DNA of 64,000 bases from an uncultured Eubacterium sp. GTDB taxonomy: Bacteria > Bacillota > Clostridia > Lachnospirales > Lachnospiraceae. Numbering within the stretch: the stretch's first letter is position 1; each line of letters starts with the position of its first letter. Under the pieces are notes generated by a model, which was given only the letters and a program-made list of their open reading frames with translations, was not told the DNA's origin and did no database searches. Positions 14,614 through 22,543 of this stretch are shown one piece after another. The translations under genes were made by a program, and so were the position numbers. Location: contig CAJUTR010000005.1 in the NCBI GenBank assembly GCA_910589665.1, positions 1-64,000 of the forward strand, in the 5' to 3' direction.

Positions 14614-15954
14614 CTAATTACCATCGCCAACAGGCTCTGTTTTATTACCGCGCAATTCTTCAAACATTTCTTTTACGATCGGTGCATTCTTCGTCAGCTT
14701 CTTAATACTCAAATCTTCCGCTTTATTATTCGCAAGCCGAAGCTGGTTCTCGGATGAAAGAAGCGCCTCTCTCGTTTTCTGAAGATGCTGGATCGTCTTG
14801 TCGATTTCATCGATAGCAGTCTTAAATTTTCTGCTTGCGATATCATAATTTCGTGCAAATCCCTCTTTAAATGTATTCATATTTTCCTCAAAATGGAGTA
14901 TATCGACTTGTTGGTTTCTTACGACCTCCAATTCCTTTCGGTATTCCACAGCATTTAACGCCGCATTCCGTAACAGCGTGATGATCGGAATAAAAAATTG
15001 AGGGCGGATGACATACATCTTTTCGTATTTATAGGAAACATCTACAATGCCATTATTATATAATTCGTTATCTATTTCAAGTAATGAAACTAGTACGGCA
15101 TACTCACATTTCTTTTCACGCCGGTCTTTATCAAGCTCTTTTAGAAAATCCTCATTTTTATGCTTCGTTGCTGTTTCATCCATCTCATTTTTCATCTCAA
15201 ACATGATCGAAATAACTTCCACGCCATCGACCGAATCCCTAAAAATAAAATCCCCTTTACTGCCTGTCCGCACATCATTGTCCTTTTCAAAATAAGCAGT
15301 AGGAAATGCCGTCATCCGCAATGAGTTAAATTGATTTAAGCAATGTTGTTCAAGACTCTCTCCCACCATTTTTGTAGATTGCCGCGCCTTAAAATCTTTA
15401 TAATATTCAATCTGTTCCTCTTTCCGTTTCAATTCATTTTCATGCTGCTTTTGTAAAGTCTCTACCTTTAATTTACTTTCCGTTTCTTTACTTGATAATT
15501 TTCCCTCCAATTCCGTGATCTGATTTATCTTTTCAGAAATTTCCTGCTCCTTCTTCTGAACTGCACTGGAAATGGCTAATTTTTTCTCTGTATCACTATT
15601 TTTAAGTTTGCCCTTTAATTCCTCGATGATCTTATCCTTTTCATTCTCGACTACACTTAACGCAAGCTTTTTTTCCGTTTCCTTTCCGTTGATCTGTTCT
15701 CTTAACTGCTCTATCACTTTATCTCTTTCTGATAATTCTAACTTCTTATCTGAAAGCTTCTTGTTTAATTCTTCTTCCTGTTTCATACGAATGAGTTCTA
15801 AATCGTTCTTTTTCTTCTCTTCCATATCTTTTTCCCGGCGTTTCAGCTCTTTTTCAAATTCCTTGTCCCTGATCTGCTGAACGATCTGTGCATAACCGGA
15901 TTCATCAACTAAAAATATTTCCCCGCATTTCGGACATTTAATCTCTTGCACCAT
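14614..15954 (-). CDS. DUF2130 protein with zinc-ribbon start and long coiled coil
   Basis: 446 residues. Begins with a CPKC knuckle (Cys7, Cys10), runs through a long charged coiled coil (about 25-195), then the DUF2130 domain (about 200-390; QSTKMVGESLEQHCLNQFN, GSKGDFIFRD, ISIMFEMKNEMDETA), and a second helical region. The GDF..FEMKNE arrangement resembles the D...ExK core of restriction-endonuclease folds, so a nuclease activity is plausible but unproven. The gene is AT-rich relative to neighbours. Its upstream region is similar over 56 bases to that of the TPR kinase gene at 20501. Ribosome site GGAGG precedes ATG. Confidence 0.88.
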   Translation of the reverse strand: MVQEIKCPKCGEIFLVDESGYAQIVQQIRDKEFEKELKRREKDMEEKKKNDLELIRMKQEEELNKKLSDKKLELSERDKVIEQLREQINGKETEKKLALSVVENEKDKIIEELKGKLKNSDTEKKLAISSAVQKKEQEISEKINQITELEGKLSSKETESKLKVETLQKQHENELKRKEEQIEYYKDFKARQSTKMVGESLEQHCLNQFNSLRMTAFPTAYFEKDNDVRTGSKGDFIFRDSVDGVEVISIMFEMKNEMDETATKHKNEDFLKELDKDRREKKCEYAVLVSLLEIDNELYNNGIVDVSYKYEKMYVIRPQFFIPIITLLRNAALNAVEYRKELEVVRNQQVDILHFEENMNTFKEGFARNYDIASRKFKTAIDEIDKTIQHLQKTREALLSSENQLRLANNKAEDLSIKKLTKNAPIVKEMFEELRGNKTEPVGDGN

Positions 15955-15986
15955 GCTACCTCCATATCTCTTTATGAAACAAGTTT

Positions 15987-16015
15987 AGTATATCACAACC
16001 CCACAACAATTTCAC
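15987..16015 (-). promoter_or_regulatory. Promoter of the DUF2130 gene within a duplicated upstream block
   Basis: Minus strand: -35 GTGAAA (16010-16015), 17-base spacer, -10 TATACT (15987-15992). The block 15977-16032 matches 20557-20612 without gaps at 44 of 56 positions by my count, covering the same promoter elements. Confidence 0.5.
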
Positions 16016-16146
16016 TATCTATTTTGAATTTGCCCCCCTTCCACCGAGACACGAGCATTTCCACCACTCTAGGATCAATCCCTGCATGGGCACACTTTTC
16101 TTCCAAATACGTATAATAATAAAAACATAACAGACTGGAGAACAAG

Positions 16147-17709
16147 ATGGAACCAGATCACTCTCCGACCACCGTCCCCCGCCCGGACAACTCTTCCTTT
16201 TCGGTCCGGCGTTTCGACATCGCGCTCATCCAGGCCTCCGTCACATACAACCGTTACGGCTGGCATGATCCCTGCACGGCCTTTTTTGTCTTGCAGGACG
16301 AACTCGAACGCCACGGTGGTTTGGAAGCTTTTGTACAAAAAGCTGAATCAAATGAAATTAGTATCGAGCCGCTCGTGATCCGCGCCAACACCGGGGAACC
16401 CGTCGAATTACACATCACGCATTTCCCCCACCCAGTACATACAATTGTCAAACAATTTCCCGCCCATTCCGAACCATGCGCGATATTATTAGATGACACC
16501 CTTTTTTCTCCTGCATATCCCCGCACATTTGCCCCTAAGCACCCCTCCGCATTCGGCGCGCTCCTGATCGAAGAAGCCGGCACCACATTCCACGACCAAA
16601 CGACGGGAGAGGAAATCCCCTTTGGCTCACAGGCCGTCATCCACCGCGCAGACGGAACTTGTTTCCGCGAATTCACACTATTTGTACATGATGCCGCCCT
16701 GCTTCCCGTTCAAAACTACCCGTCTCCGGAAATTCCCGACACAGCCCTTTTGGGCATCAATTACCGCTCCGAGCCTTCTTCCGAGCGGCTAAACCGATGC
16801 GAAGATCCCGCATACCTATTTAGTTCTCTCGTCCATGAAGACCCAGCCACCCCACTTTTGCAAACATACCCAGGTGATCCTCTCTTACTAAGGCTCATCA
16901 CCATCGGCACCAGGCAATCTCCGCGCCAGCCGTTCCAAACAACCGGAATGGCTCTGACTCCAACATCGTTTACATGGATTTCCCCAAATGCCACCTGCCA
17001 AACCTTCACCGTAACGCATCCATATGAAACAGGAGACCACCTTTACACGATCGGCGGACACATGTGTATAAAAAGGGGACTGTGGGGCATCATCCGCGTC
17101 TACGGGATAACTAACAAACAACTAAAACCGATTCCAGGCGGCTGCCATACACCACTCCCTTCCGCTCCCCAGGAAGCCGACGTCCTGCGGACATACGAAA
17201 TCGCGGTCATAGAAAAAAAGGCAGCCCCCAAAAAGGATTGCCTTCCCCGCAGATCATCGCGCTATTTTGTCTGGCTTTCCGATGTCAAACGGGAAATGAA
17301 ACGCCGGCGCGCCCCTGATCCCCTTGTTCTGAATGCCGATGCCGGTGACTGGATCGAAGTCACGCTGCACAATTGCTTAGAAGCGCAGACAACGGCCGAA
17401 ATTGCAGAAACCTCCCGACGCGTCTCCCTCTTCCCGCAATTTTTACGCTGTGATCCGATCTACAGTCCAGGACTCAATATCGGCCGCAACAGATGGGAGC
17501 AGACCGTCGCCCCTGGTGAGAAAAAGAAATACCTGTGGCACGCCGATCAGGAATACGGCTGCTGCCTCATCCGGTCTTTTGACAGCATCTGCTGTCCGCA
17601 AGGGGACCAGTTGTTTGCCACGATCAGTATCGATCCTCCGATTTCTTCCGAGTATACTGCAAAACCGGAATCTGCGGTGGCACCAGTTCACACAAAACCC
17701 GGCGGCTGA
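16147..17709 (+). CDS. Multicopper-oxidase-fold protein, MnxG-like N-terminus
   Basis: 520 residues without signal peptide. Begins VRRFDIALIQASVTYNRYGWHDP, followed by a VIRANTGEPVELHITH segment: this matches the start of large multicopper oxidases related to Mn oxidases (YN[KR]YG.HDP, then the first cupredoxin strand). Later segments resemble the copper-site strands in decayed form: HITHFPHPVH, then GDHLYTIGGHMCIKRGLWGIIRV, then KYLWHADQEYGCCL. The classic four HxH copper motifs are not intact by eye, so oxidase activity is doubtful; it may bind copper or merely keep the cupredoxin fold. Start follows GGAG. Alone between divergent DUF2130 and the PIN cassette. Confidence 0.6.
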   Translation: MEPDHSPTTVPRPDNSSFSVRRFDIALIQASVTYNRYGWHDPCTAFFVLQDELERHGGLEAFVQKAESNEISIEPLVIRANTGEPVELHITHFPHPVHTIVKQFPAHSEPCAILLDDTLFSPAYPRTFAPKHPSAFGALLIEEAGTTFHDQTTGEEIPFGSQAVIHRADGTCFREFTLFVHDAALLPVQNYPSPEIPDTALLGINYRSEPSSERLNRCEDPAYLFSSLVHEDPATPLLQTYPGDPLLLRLITIGTRQSPRQPFQTTGMALTPTSFTWISPNATCQTFTVTHPYETGDHLYTIGGHMCIKRGLWGIIRVYGITNKQLKPIPGGCHTPLPSAPQEADVLRTYEIAVIEKKAAPKKDCLPRRSSRYFVWLSDVKREMKRRRAPDPLVLNADAGDWIEVTLHNCLEAQTTAEIAETSRRVSLFPQFLRCDPIYSPGLNIGRNRWEQTVAPGEKKKYLWHADQEYGCCLIRSFDSICCPQGDQLFATISIDPPISSEYTAKPESAVAPVHTKPGG

Positions 17710-17722
17710 CAAAACCGCCGGG
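17696..17722. repeat. Left copy of a 27-bp direct repeat containing a terminator hairpin
   Basis: Identical to 20618-20644. It contains a perfect 8-bp stem (CCCGGCGG / CCGCCGGG) around CTGACAAAA and includes the stop codon of the multicopper-oxidase-like gene. On the minus strand the stem is followed by GTTTTGTG, so it can end the PIN transcript. With the right copy it brackets the three-gene cassette exactly. Confidence 0.85.
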
Positions 17723-17764
17723 ACAGATGTTTCAATTCTACAATATAAATTATGTAAAAGTATT

Positions 17765-18310
17765 CTATACGATAGAAACATGAGGATAATTTATTTTATC
17801 CATACCAGCTTTCAACCCCTTATCTGCCGTCACCACTACCATAGTCTCATCATCAGATGAATTCGCTTTTGCAGTCCCCAATATTACGGCATCCATAGAT
17901 TTAAAATTGAATATCAAAGCATTCTGAATAAAGTTTTCTGCTTCTGCTATGACATCAGGATTAATCTCTAACACTTTAACATTAAACAAACAATTACTAC
18001 CACTTGATACTTCCTTTTCAAGCCTTAGCCATCCCTTTAGTTTTGCCTGACTCCACCTTGTCTTCCTTGGCATAACAAATTGTCTCCCGCATACAACGCC
18101 TGTGTCTCCATGAACTCGATCACAAACTTGTTTTCCGCCGCTATTCCCTCTCGCATACTTACCAATGACAGAAATAATTTCAATTTGTGTCACTTTAGAA
18201 ATATAGCATTCTCCTGACAGAATATCTTGAATGATTTCATTTTGATTCCCAGCACTTATATGTTTCAGCAAAGCAAAATACGCATTTGTATCTAATAAAT
18301 ATTTTTTCAT
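17765..18310 (-). CDS. PIN-domain nuclease, last gene of a kinase-receiver-PIN cassette
   Basis: About 181 residues from ATG 18308-18310; a GTG five codons upstream is an alternative, and neither has a strong ribosome site. PIN features: N-terminal KYLLDTNAYFALL with the first catalytic Asp (Asp7), a conserved acidic residue in VTQIEIISVIGKY, Asp in FKSMDAVILGTA, and Asp in VVVTADKGL, giving the usual four-acid metal site of VapC-like ribonucleases. No VapB-like antitoxin is nearby. Instead it directly follows a single-domain response regulator (15 bases) and a TPR histidine kinase. I infer that signalling may control the nuclease. AT-rich, like its two partners. Confidence 0.8.
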   Translation of the reverse strand: MKKYLLDTNAYFALLKHISAGNQNEIIQDILSGECYISKVTQIEIISVIGKYARGNSGGKQVCDRVHGDTGVVCGRQFVMPRKTRWSQAKLKGWLRLEKEVSSGSNCLFNVKVLEINPDVIAEAENFIQNALIFNFKSMDAVILGTAKANSSDDETMVVVTADKGLKAGMDKINYPHVSIV

Positions 18311-18325
18311 TTGCCCGCTCACCAC

Positions 18326-18748
18326 CTAATCTGCCTTCATCATATCCGTTCCATTGATAAGAATTTTCATTTCATCTTCATTGATCGGTTCTAACTTACT
18401 TTTAATAAAACTTATTAATTGTCTTAAATCTGCTTCCGAACCCTTATTAACATAACCATTAATACCAAGATTAACTAATTTCTTAATATCTGCAAATTGA
18501 GAATAGTTTGTGTAAACAATGATATCAATATATGGATTTATATTTCTTATCTTTATTACAAGCTCTTCTCCATTCATTCGCGGCATCTCTAAATCCAATA
18601 ATACAAGATCATACTCATTTTTCTGAAAATGCTCGAAACCATCCTGACCATCAATCGCTACATCTACAATCATGTCTTCCAGTTCCAAACCACGCTTCAC
18701 TAAACCAGCTGTTTCCTCATCATCTTCAACTAATAATATTTTATACAT
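18326..18748 (-). CDS. Single-domain response regulator
   Basis: 140 residues, only a receiver domain: acidic pocket VEDD (residues 7-10), phospho-acceptor Asp52 in VLLDLEMPRMNGEEL, the Thr in IIVYTNYSQ, and the Lys in GYVNKGSEADL. No DNA-binding output follows; about 20 extra residues at the end. It overlaps the kinase gene by 8 bases, implying translational coupling, and the PIN gene follows after 15 bases. As there is no transcriptional output domain, its partner is likely to be a protein, with the PIN protein the obvious candidate (inference). Confidence 0.9.
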   Translation of the reverse strand: MYKILLVEDDEETAGLVKRGLELEDMIVDVAIDGQDGFEHFQKNEYDLVLLDLEMPRMNGEELVIKIRNINPYIDIIVYTNYSQFADIKKLVNLGINGYVNKGSEADLRQLISFIKSKLEPINEDEMKILINGTDMMKAD

Positions 18749-20501
18749 GACCTTCTTCCTCCATTCTTATTTCGATAACAAACCTTGCCCCATCTGAATA
18801 AAAGGGATCTACACTTATCTTTCCATTAAACATTTTCAATATATTCCATACTATATAAAGTCCCAGACCCTCTCCCCCTTCTTCGCACTCTCTCCTTTTC
18901 GTGGAGTAAAAGGGATCAAAAATTTTTTGCTGGATCTCCTTGGGAATTCCTATGCCATTATCACTAAAGAATATGAATAGAACCTCTCCTTTATGTTGTA
19001 TCAGCACATCTATTTTCCCTTGATCCTCTTTCTTATTGATTGCATAAATTGCATTGATGATTAAATTATAAAACACTTGTGAAAACTGGACAACCTCACC
19101 GTATAAACAAACATCTTTATTTCCTATCACAGAGTATTTTATATCTTCGCCACTTAATCTTAAACTCAATTCTTCAAAGATCGTTTTTATCTCATCATAT
19201 ACTTTAAAATATTCCTTTTGGTTTTTACTGGACACGATCGGCGCAAATCTATTTAATAATTTTCCGACTCTGCTAGTCTGTCTGATAATACCATCCAAAA
19301 GTTCCTTTTCTTCCAAACCGATTGATACGTTTTTCTTTTCCTGTTTCATATAAAACAACTGTATGGCATATCTTATGTTGGTGATCGGTTGTCCTAATTC
19401 ATGCGAAAAACCTTTTATCAAATCTGTAATCGCCAGCAGTCTTCTATTATGTTCCTGCTCTTCTAATAAATCAGCCAGCCGTTCCATTAAAATCTCTTGA
19501 TTTTCTCTATTGTGTCGTTCAAAAGCCCTTTGCTTCTTCTCGTTAAGATTTTGGGTTTTTCTTAAATAATCAATTCGTTTTTCGATTTCCTTTGCTTCAC
19601 TTAGCATATCATATTTTATATAAAATTTGAATAACGTTTGTGAAATCGGAATACTATTCTGATATTTTTTATTTATCTCATTAAGAATCTCATTTCGGGA
19701 TATTTCATCCCCTTGTGCTTCGAAGTACAAAACCAGTTCATATTGTATATTAAAATCCAATCTGCCAGCAATATCATGTCTATCCATATATCTCTTGGCA
19801 TCGGAATAATCATTTCTCAATCTGCAGATCCTAAACAGGCTCCGGACAACTACTCCATCTTTACTATATCCAAGAATACCATTTACCCACAGCAACGCAC
19901 AATCATACATTTGAAACAATTCTAATAATTTTAATACATGCCTATTAGCATTATTATTGTCTTTCGTACAATTATCTATATTTATTTTATACAGAAAATA
20001 TATTTTATCACAATCGTCTTCTTTCTTTAGTCCATGTAAAGCCAGATCAATTTCTTCCACGGAAAACTCCTTATTTACTCTTTTTATACATTCAAAAACT
20101 TTTTTCGACGCTTTCCAATGATCATAAATGATTCTTAATGTTCCCTTCCTGATCACACTTGCATATTTATCATTCCTGCTTATCCATAAAAGTTTCGCAA
20201 AGATCCGTTTATCTAATTCGTATACCGAGGAAATTTTTTCAAAAAAACGGGTAAAGTTTGTAAAAAATTCTGGATCACTTTTGATTTTATCTAAATATTC
20301 CAAATAAATATCCATTGATATTTTATATTCTTTCATCGCAAATAAAATATCACCTTTGATCTTGTAAAAGAAATTATTATATTTATAAACAGAAATCGCT
20401 TCATCACATATCTCAATAGCTTTCTTTAATTCTCCTGCATAACGCATTTCGGATATCTTTGAAGCATATTCTCTTTCCTTAAGAGATATATTGTTTTCCA
20501 T
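18741..20501 (-). CDS. Soluble histidine kinase with TPR-like helical sensor
   Basis: 586 residues from ATG 20499-20501 (AGGA six bases upstream; a TTG two codons earlier is less likely). The first 320 residues are helical repeats of TPR type (KEREYASKISEMRYAGELKK, then AIEICDEAISVY) without membrane helices. Residues about 320-360 form a coiled coil; the H-box is GFSHELGQPITN (His369 of the longer frame); the ATPase has N (NLIINAIYAI), D (DNGIGIP), F (FDPFYSTKR) and G (GEGLGLYIV) boxes. A cytosolic kinase sensing through helical repeats, coupled to a lone receiver and a PIN nuclease. The DNA is clearly AT-rich against the flanking genes, suggesting transfer. Confidence 0.88.
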   Translation of the reverse strand: MENNISLKEREYASKISEMRYAGELKKAIEICDEAISVYKYNNFFYKIKGDILFAMKEYKISMDIYLEYLDKIKSDPEFFTNFTRFFEKISSVYELDKRIFAKLLWISRNDKYASVIRKGTLRIIYDHWKASKKVFECIKRVNKEFSVEEIDLALHGLKKEDDCDKIYFLYKINIDNCTKDNNNANRHVLKLLELFQMYDCALLWVNGILGYSKDGVVVRSLFRICRLRNDYSDAKRYMDRHDIAGRLDFNIQYELVLYFEAQGDEISRNEILNEINKKYQNSIPISQTLFKFYIKYDMLSEAKEIEKRIDYLRKTQNLNEKKQRAFERHNRENQEILMERLADLLEEQEHNRRLLAITDLIKGFSHELGQPITNIRYAIQLFYMKQEKKNVSIGLEEKELLDGIIRQTSRVGKLLNRFAPIVSSKNQKEYFKVYDEIKTIFEELSLRLSGEDIKYSVIGNKDVCLYGEVVQFSQVFYNLIINAIYAINKKEDQGKIDVLIQHKGEVLFIFFSDNGIGIPKEIQQKIFDPFYSTKRRECEEGGEGLGLYIVWNILKMFNGKISVDPFYSDGARFVIEIRMEEEGHV

Positions 20502-20566
20502 TTTCAATCCTGCCCTTTCATTATAATGATCCTAGTGTTTTAAGAACACTCTTATAAAACAAGATT

Positions 20567-20595
20567 AGTATACCATAAACTCCTAACCATTTCAC
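20567..20595 (-). promoter_or_regulatory. Promoter of the kinase-receiver-PIN operon
   Basis: Minus strand: -35 GTGAAA (20590-20595), 17-base spacer, -10 TATACT (20567-20572). Lies in the 56-base block shared with the DUF2130 upstream region. A small hairpin (AGTGTT / AACACT, 20534-20550) is in the leader. Confidence 0.5.
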
Positions 20596-20617
20596 TAATT
20601 ATTTTAGATTTGAAAAG

Positions 20618-20644
20618 AACCCGGCGGCTGACAAAACCGCCGGG
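20618..20644. repeat. Right copy of the 27-bp direct repeat, terminator of the ABC exporter operon
   Basis: Identical to 17696-17722. On the minus strand its 8-bp GC stem is followed by TTCTTTTC and ends the exporter operon transcribed from the right. Confidence 0.85.
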
Positions 20645-20665
20645 TCTACCCCCCCCTTCTAAAAC

Positions 20666-22543
20666 TCAGGCCAACTCTACCGCCCCCGTATACAGCTGGT
20701 AATACCGCCCCTTCATCGCGAGCAGCTGGTCATGCGTCCCCCTCTCGATGATCTCGCCCTGCTCGAGCACCATGATACAGTCCGCATTCCGCACGGTGGA
20801 GAGACGATGGGCGATGACAAACGTCGTACGGTTTTTCATCAGGCGCTCCATTCCGTGGTCGATGTGCATTTCCGTCCTCGTATCGACGGAACTCGTCGCC
20901 TCGTCGAGCACGAGGATCGGCGCTTTGGAGATGGCTGCGCGGGCGATGTTCAACAGCTGGCGCTGCCCCTGGCTCAGGTTGATACCGTCGCCCTCTAACA
21001 TCGTATCGTAACCGTCCTCCAGACGCATGATAAAGGAATGCGCGCTGGCTGTCTTCGCCGCCTGCTCCACTTCTTCATCCGTGGCGTCGGGTCGTCCGTA
21101 CCGGATATTCTCACGGACCGTTCCCGTGAACAGATGCGTATCCTGCAGGACCATCGCGATATGGCTGCGCAGGCTCTTTCTCTCATACTCTTTTATGTCA
21201 ATGCCATCTATGGTAATGCTGCCCTCCTGAATGTCATAAAACCGGTTCAGCAGATTGGTAACCGTCGTCTTTCCGGCTCCCGTCGAGCCGACAAACGCCA
21301 CCTTCTGTCCAGCGTGCGCATAAAGGTCCATATGTTTCAGGATGATCTTATCCGGATCATAGCCAAATGTCACGTTTTTCATCATGACCTCACCCTGAAT
21401 ATCATCCATCGTACGGGCACCGACGGCATCCGGCTCTTCAGATGGTTCATCCATCACCTTAAATACGCGCTCCGCACCAGCCAGTGCCGAAAACATCGTA
21501 TTGACCTGCATCGAAAGTTCATTGATCGGGCGGCTGAACTGTCGGGAAAAATTGACGAACACGCTCAGGTTTCCGACCGTCAGCTTTCCGGCCAGACAGA
21601 ACAGCCCGCCGACACATGCCGTGATGCCATAACTGACCTGGCTCAAATTTCCCATCACCGGCCCCATGATCCCGCCGAAAAACTGTGCCCGGATCTGTTT
21701 ATTTTTCAGATCTTCGTTCAGACCGATAAACTCCTCGATTGCCTTGTCCTCATGGCAGAACACCTTTACCACCTTTTGCCCCGTCACGGTTTCCTCGATA
21801 TAACCGTTCAGTTTTCCGAGCGCCGACTGCTGGGCGCGGTAATATTTTGAACTGCGCATCGCGATAAAGCCACCGGCTTTGATCATCGCCGGCACCATGA
21901 TGATCGTCAGAAGAGCTAGCCAGACATTCATATAAAACATGACCGAAACTGTTCCGATAATACTGATCGCGCCGGAGATAAACTGGATCACCGAGTTGTT
22001 CAGCATTTCCCCGATCGCATCCACATCGTTCGTAAACCGGCTCATGATATCGCCTGTGGCATTCGTATCAAAATACCGCACCGGCAGTGTCTGTATATGT
22101 TCAAACAATTCTTTGCGCAACGTTTTCAACGCCCGCTGGGATACACCGATCATAATCCTCTGCTGCAGATAGGTTGCCGCCAGTCCTGCCAAAAAGACTC
22201 CGGCCATCAGCAAAAGGCCAGACAAAAGGCGGCGTATCCCATCCTGGATGATCGCTTCGGAATTGGCTGGCTGCTGGATCGCCACCTGGACCGTCTGTGT
22301 CAGTCCGTCAATGATGGGGGACAGAAGATACGAACCGGCGATCATCGTCGCGCTGGAACAGATCGCACAGACGACTGCTACGATCACCTTCCCTTTGTCC
22401 CTTCCAAGATAGGTAAGAAGACGTCTGATCGTTTTCTTTGTTTCTTTCGGTTTTCCTCCCATCATACCCGGCCTTTGTCCGTGTCCATGAGGGCCATGTC
22501 CGCCTGCCGGCGGCCCGCCCTGCGGTTTATTTCCCTCGCTCAT
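20666..22543 (-). CDS. Heterodimeric ABC multidrug-type exporter, catalytic subunit
   Basis: 625 residues. A Gly/Pro/His-rich cytosolic start (GGPPAGGHGPHGHG) precedes six membrane helices (about 55-340), then a full ATPase: Walker A GSTGAGKTT, signature LSQGQRQL, Walker B ILVLDEATSSVD with the catalytic Glu, switch IAHRLSTV. This is the BmrC/BmrD- or LmrCD-like arrangement of two fused half transporters encoded side by side. It overlaps the partner gene by 4 bases (ATGA). Together they are predicted to export drugs or lipophilic compounds and are placed under the MarR regulator encoded first in the operon. Confidence 0.93.
   Translation of the reverse strand: MSEGNKPQGGPPAGGHGPHGHGQRPGMMGGKPKETKKTIRRLLTYLGRDKGKVIVAVVCAICSSATMIAGSYLLSPIIDGLTQTVQVAIQQPANSEAIIQDGIRRLLSGLLLMAGVFLAGLAATYLQQRIMIGVSQRALKTLRKELFEHIQTLPVRYFDTNATGDIMSRFTNDVDAIGEMLNNSVIQFISGAISIIGTVSVMFYMNVWLALLTIIMVPAMIKAGGFIAMRSSKYYRAQQSALGKLNGYIEETVTGQKVVKVFCHEDKAIEEFIGLNEDLKNKQIRAQFFGGIMGPVMGNLSQVSYGITACVGGLFCLAGKLTVGNLSVFVNFSRQFSRPINELSMQVNTMFSALAGAERVFKVMDEPSEEPDAVGARTMDDIQGEVMMKNVTFGYDPDKIILKHMDLYAHAGQKVAFVGSTGAGKTTVTNLLNRFYDIQEGSITIDGIDIKEYERKSLRSHIAMVLQDTHLFTGTVRENIRYGRPDATDEEVEQAAKTASAHSFIMRLEDGYDTMLEGDGINLSQGQRQLLNIARAAISKAPILVLDEATSSVDTRTEMHIDHGMERLMKNRTTFVIAHRLSTVRNADCIMVLEQGEIIERGTHDQLLAMKGRYYQLYTGAVELA

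Noticed and set aside
14614..15954. Possible CRISPR or other array within repetitive-looking coding sequence
   Set aside because: The repetition is the heptad pattern of the DUF2130 coiled coil, not spaced identical repeats. No CRISPR array was seen anywhere in the window.
17765..18325. Classical VapBC toxin-antitoxin pair
   Set aside because: No small DNA-binding antitoxin gene precedes the PIN gene; its operon partners are a receiver and a kinase.
21038..21850. 270-codon plus-strand ORF opposite the ABC exporter gene
   Set aside because: Antisense to the ATPase and membrane domains of the exporter; composition is that of a shadow frame.
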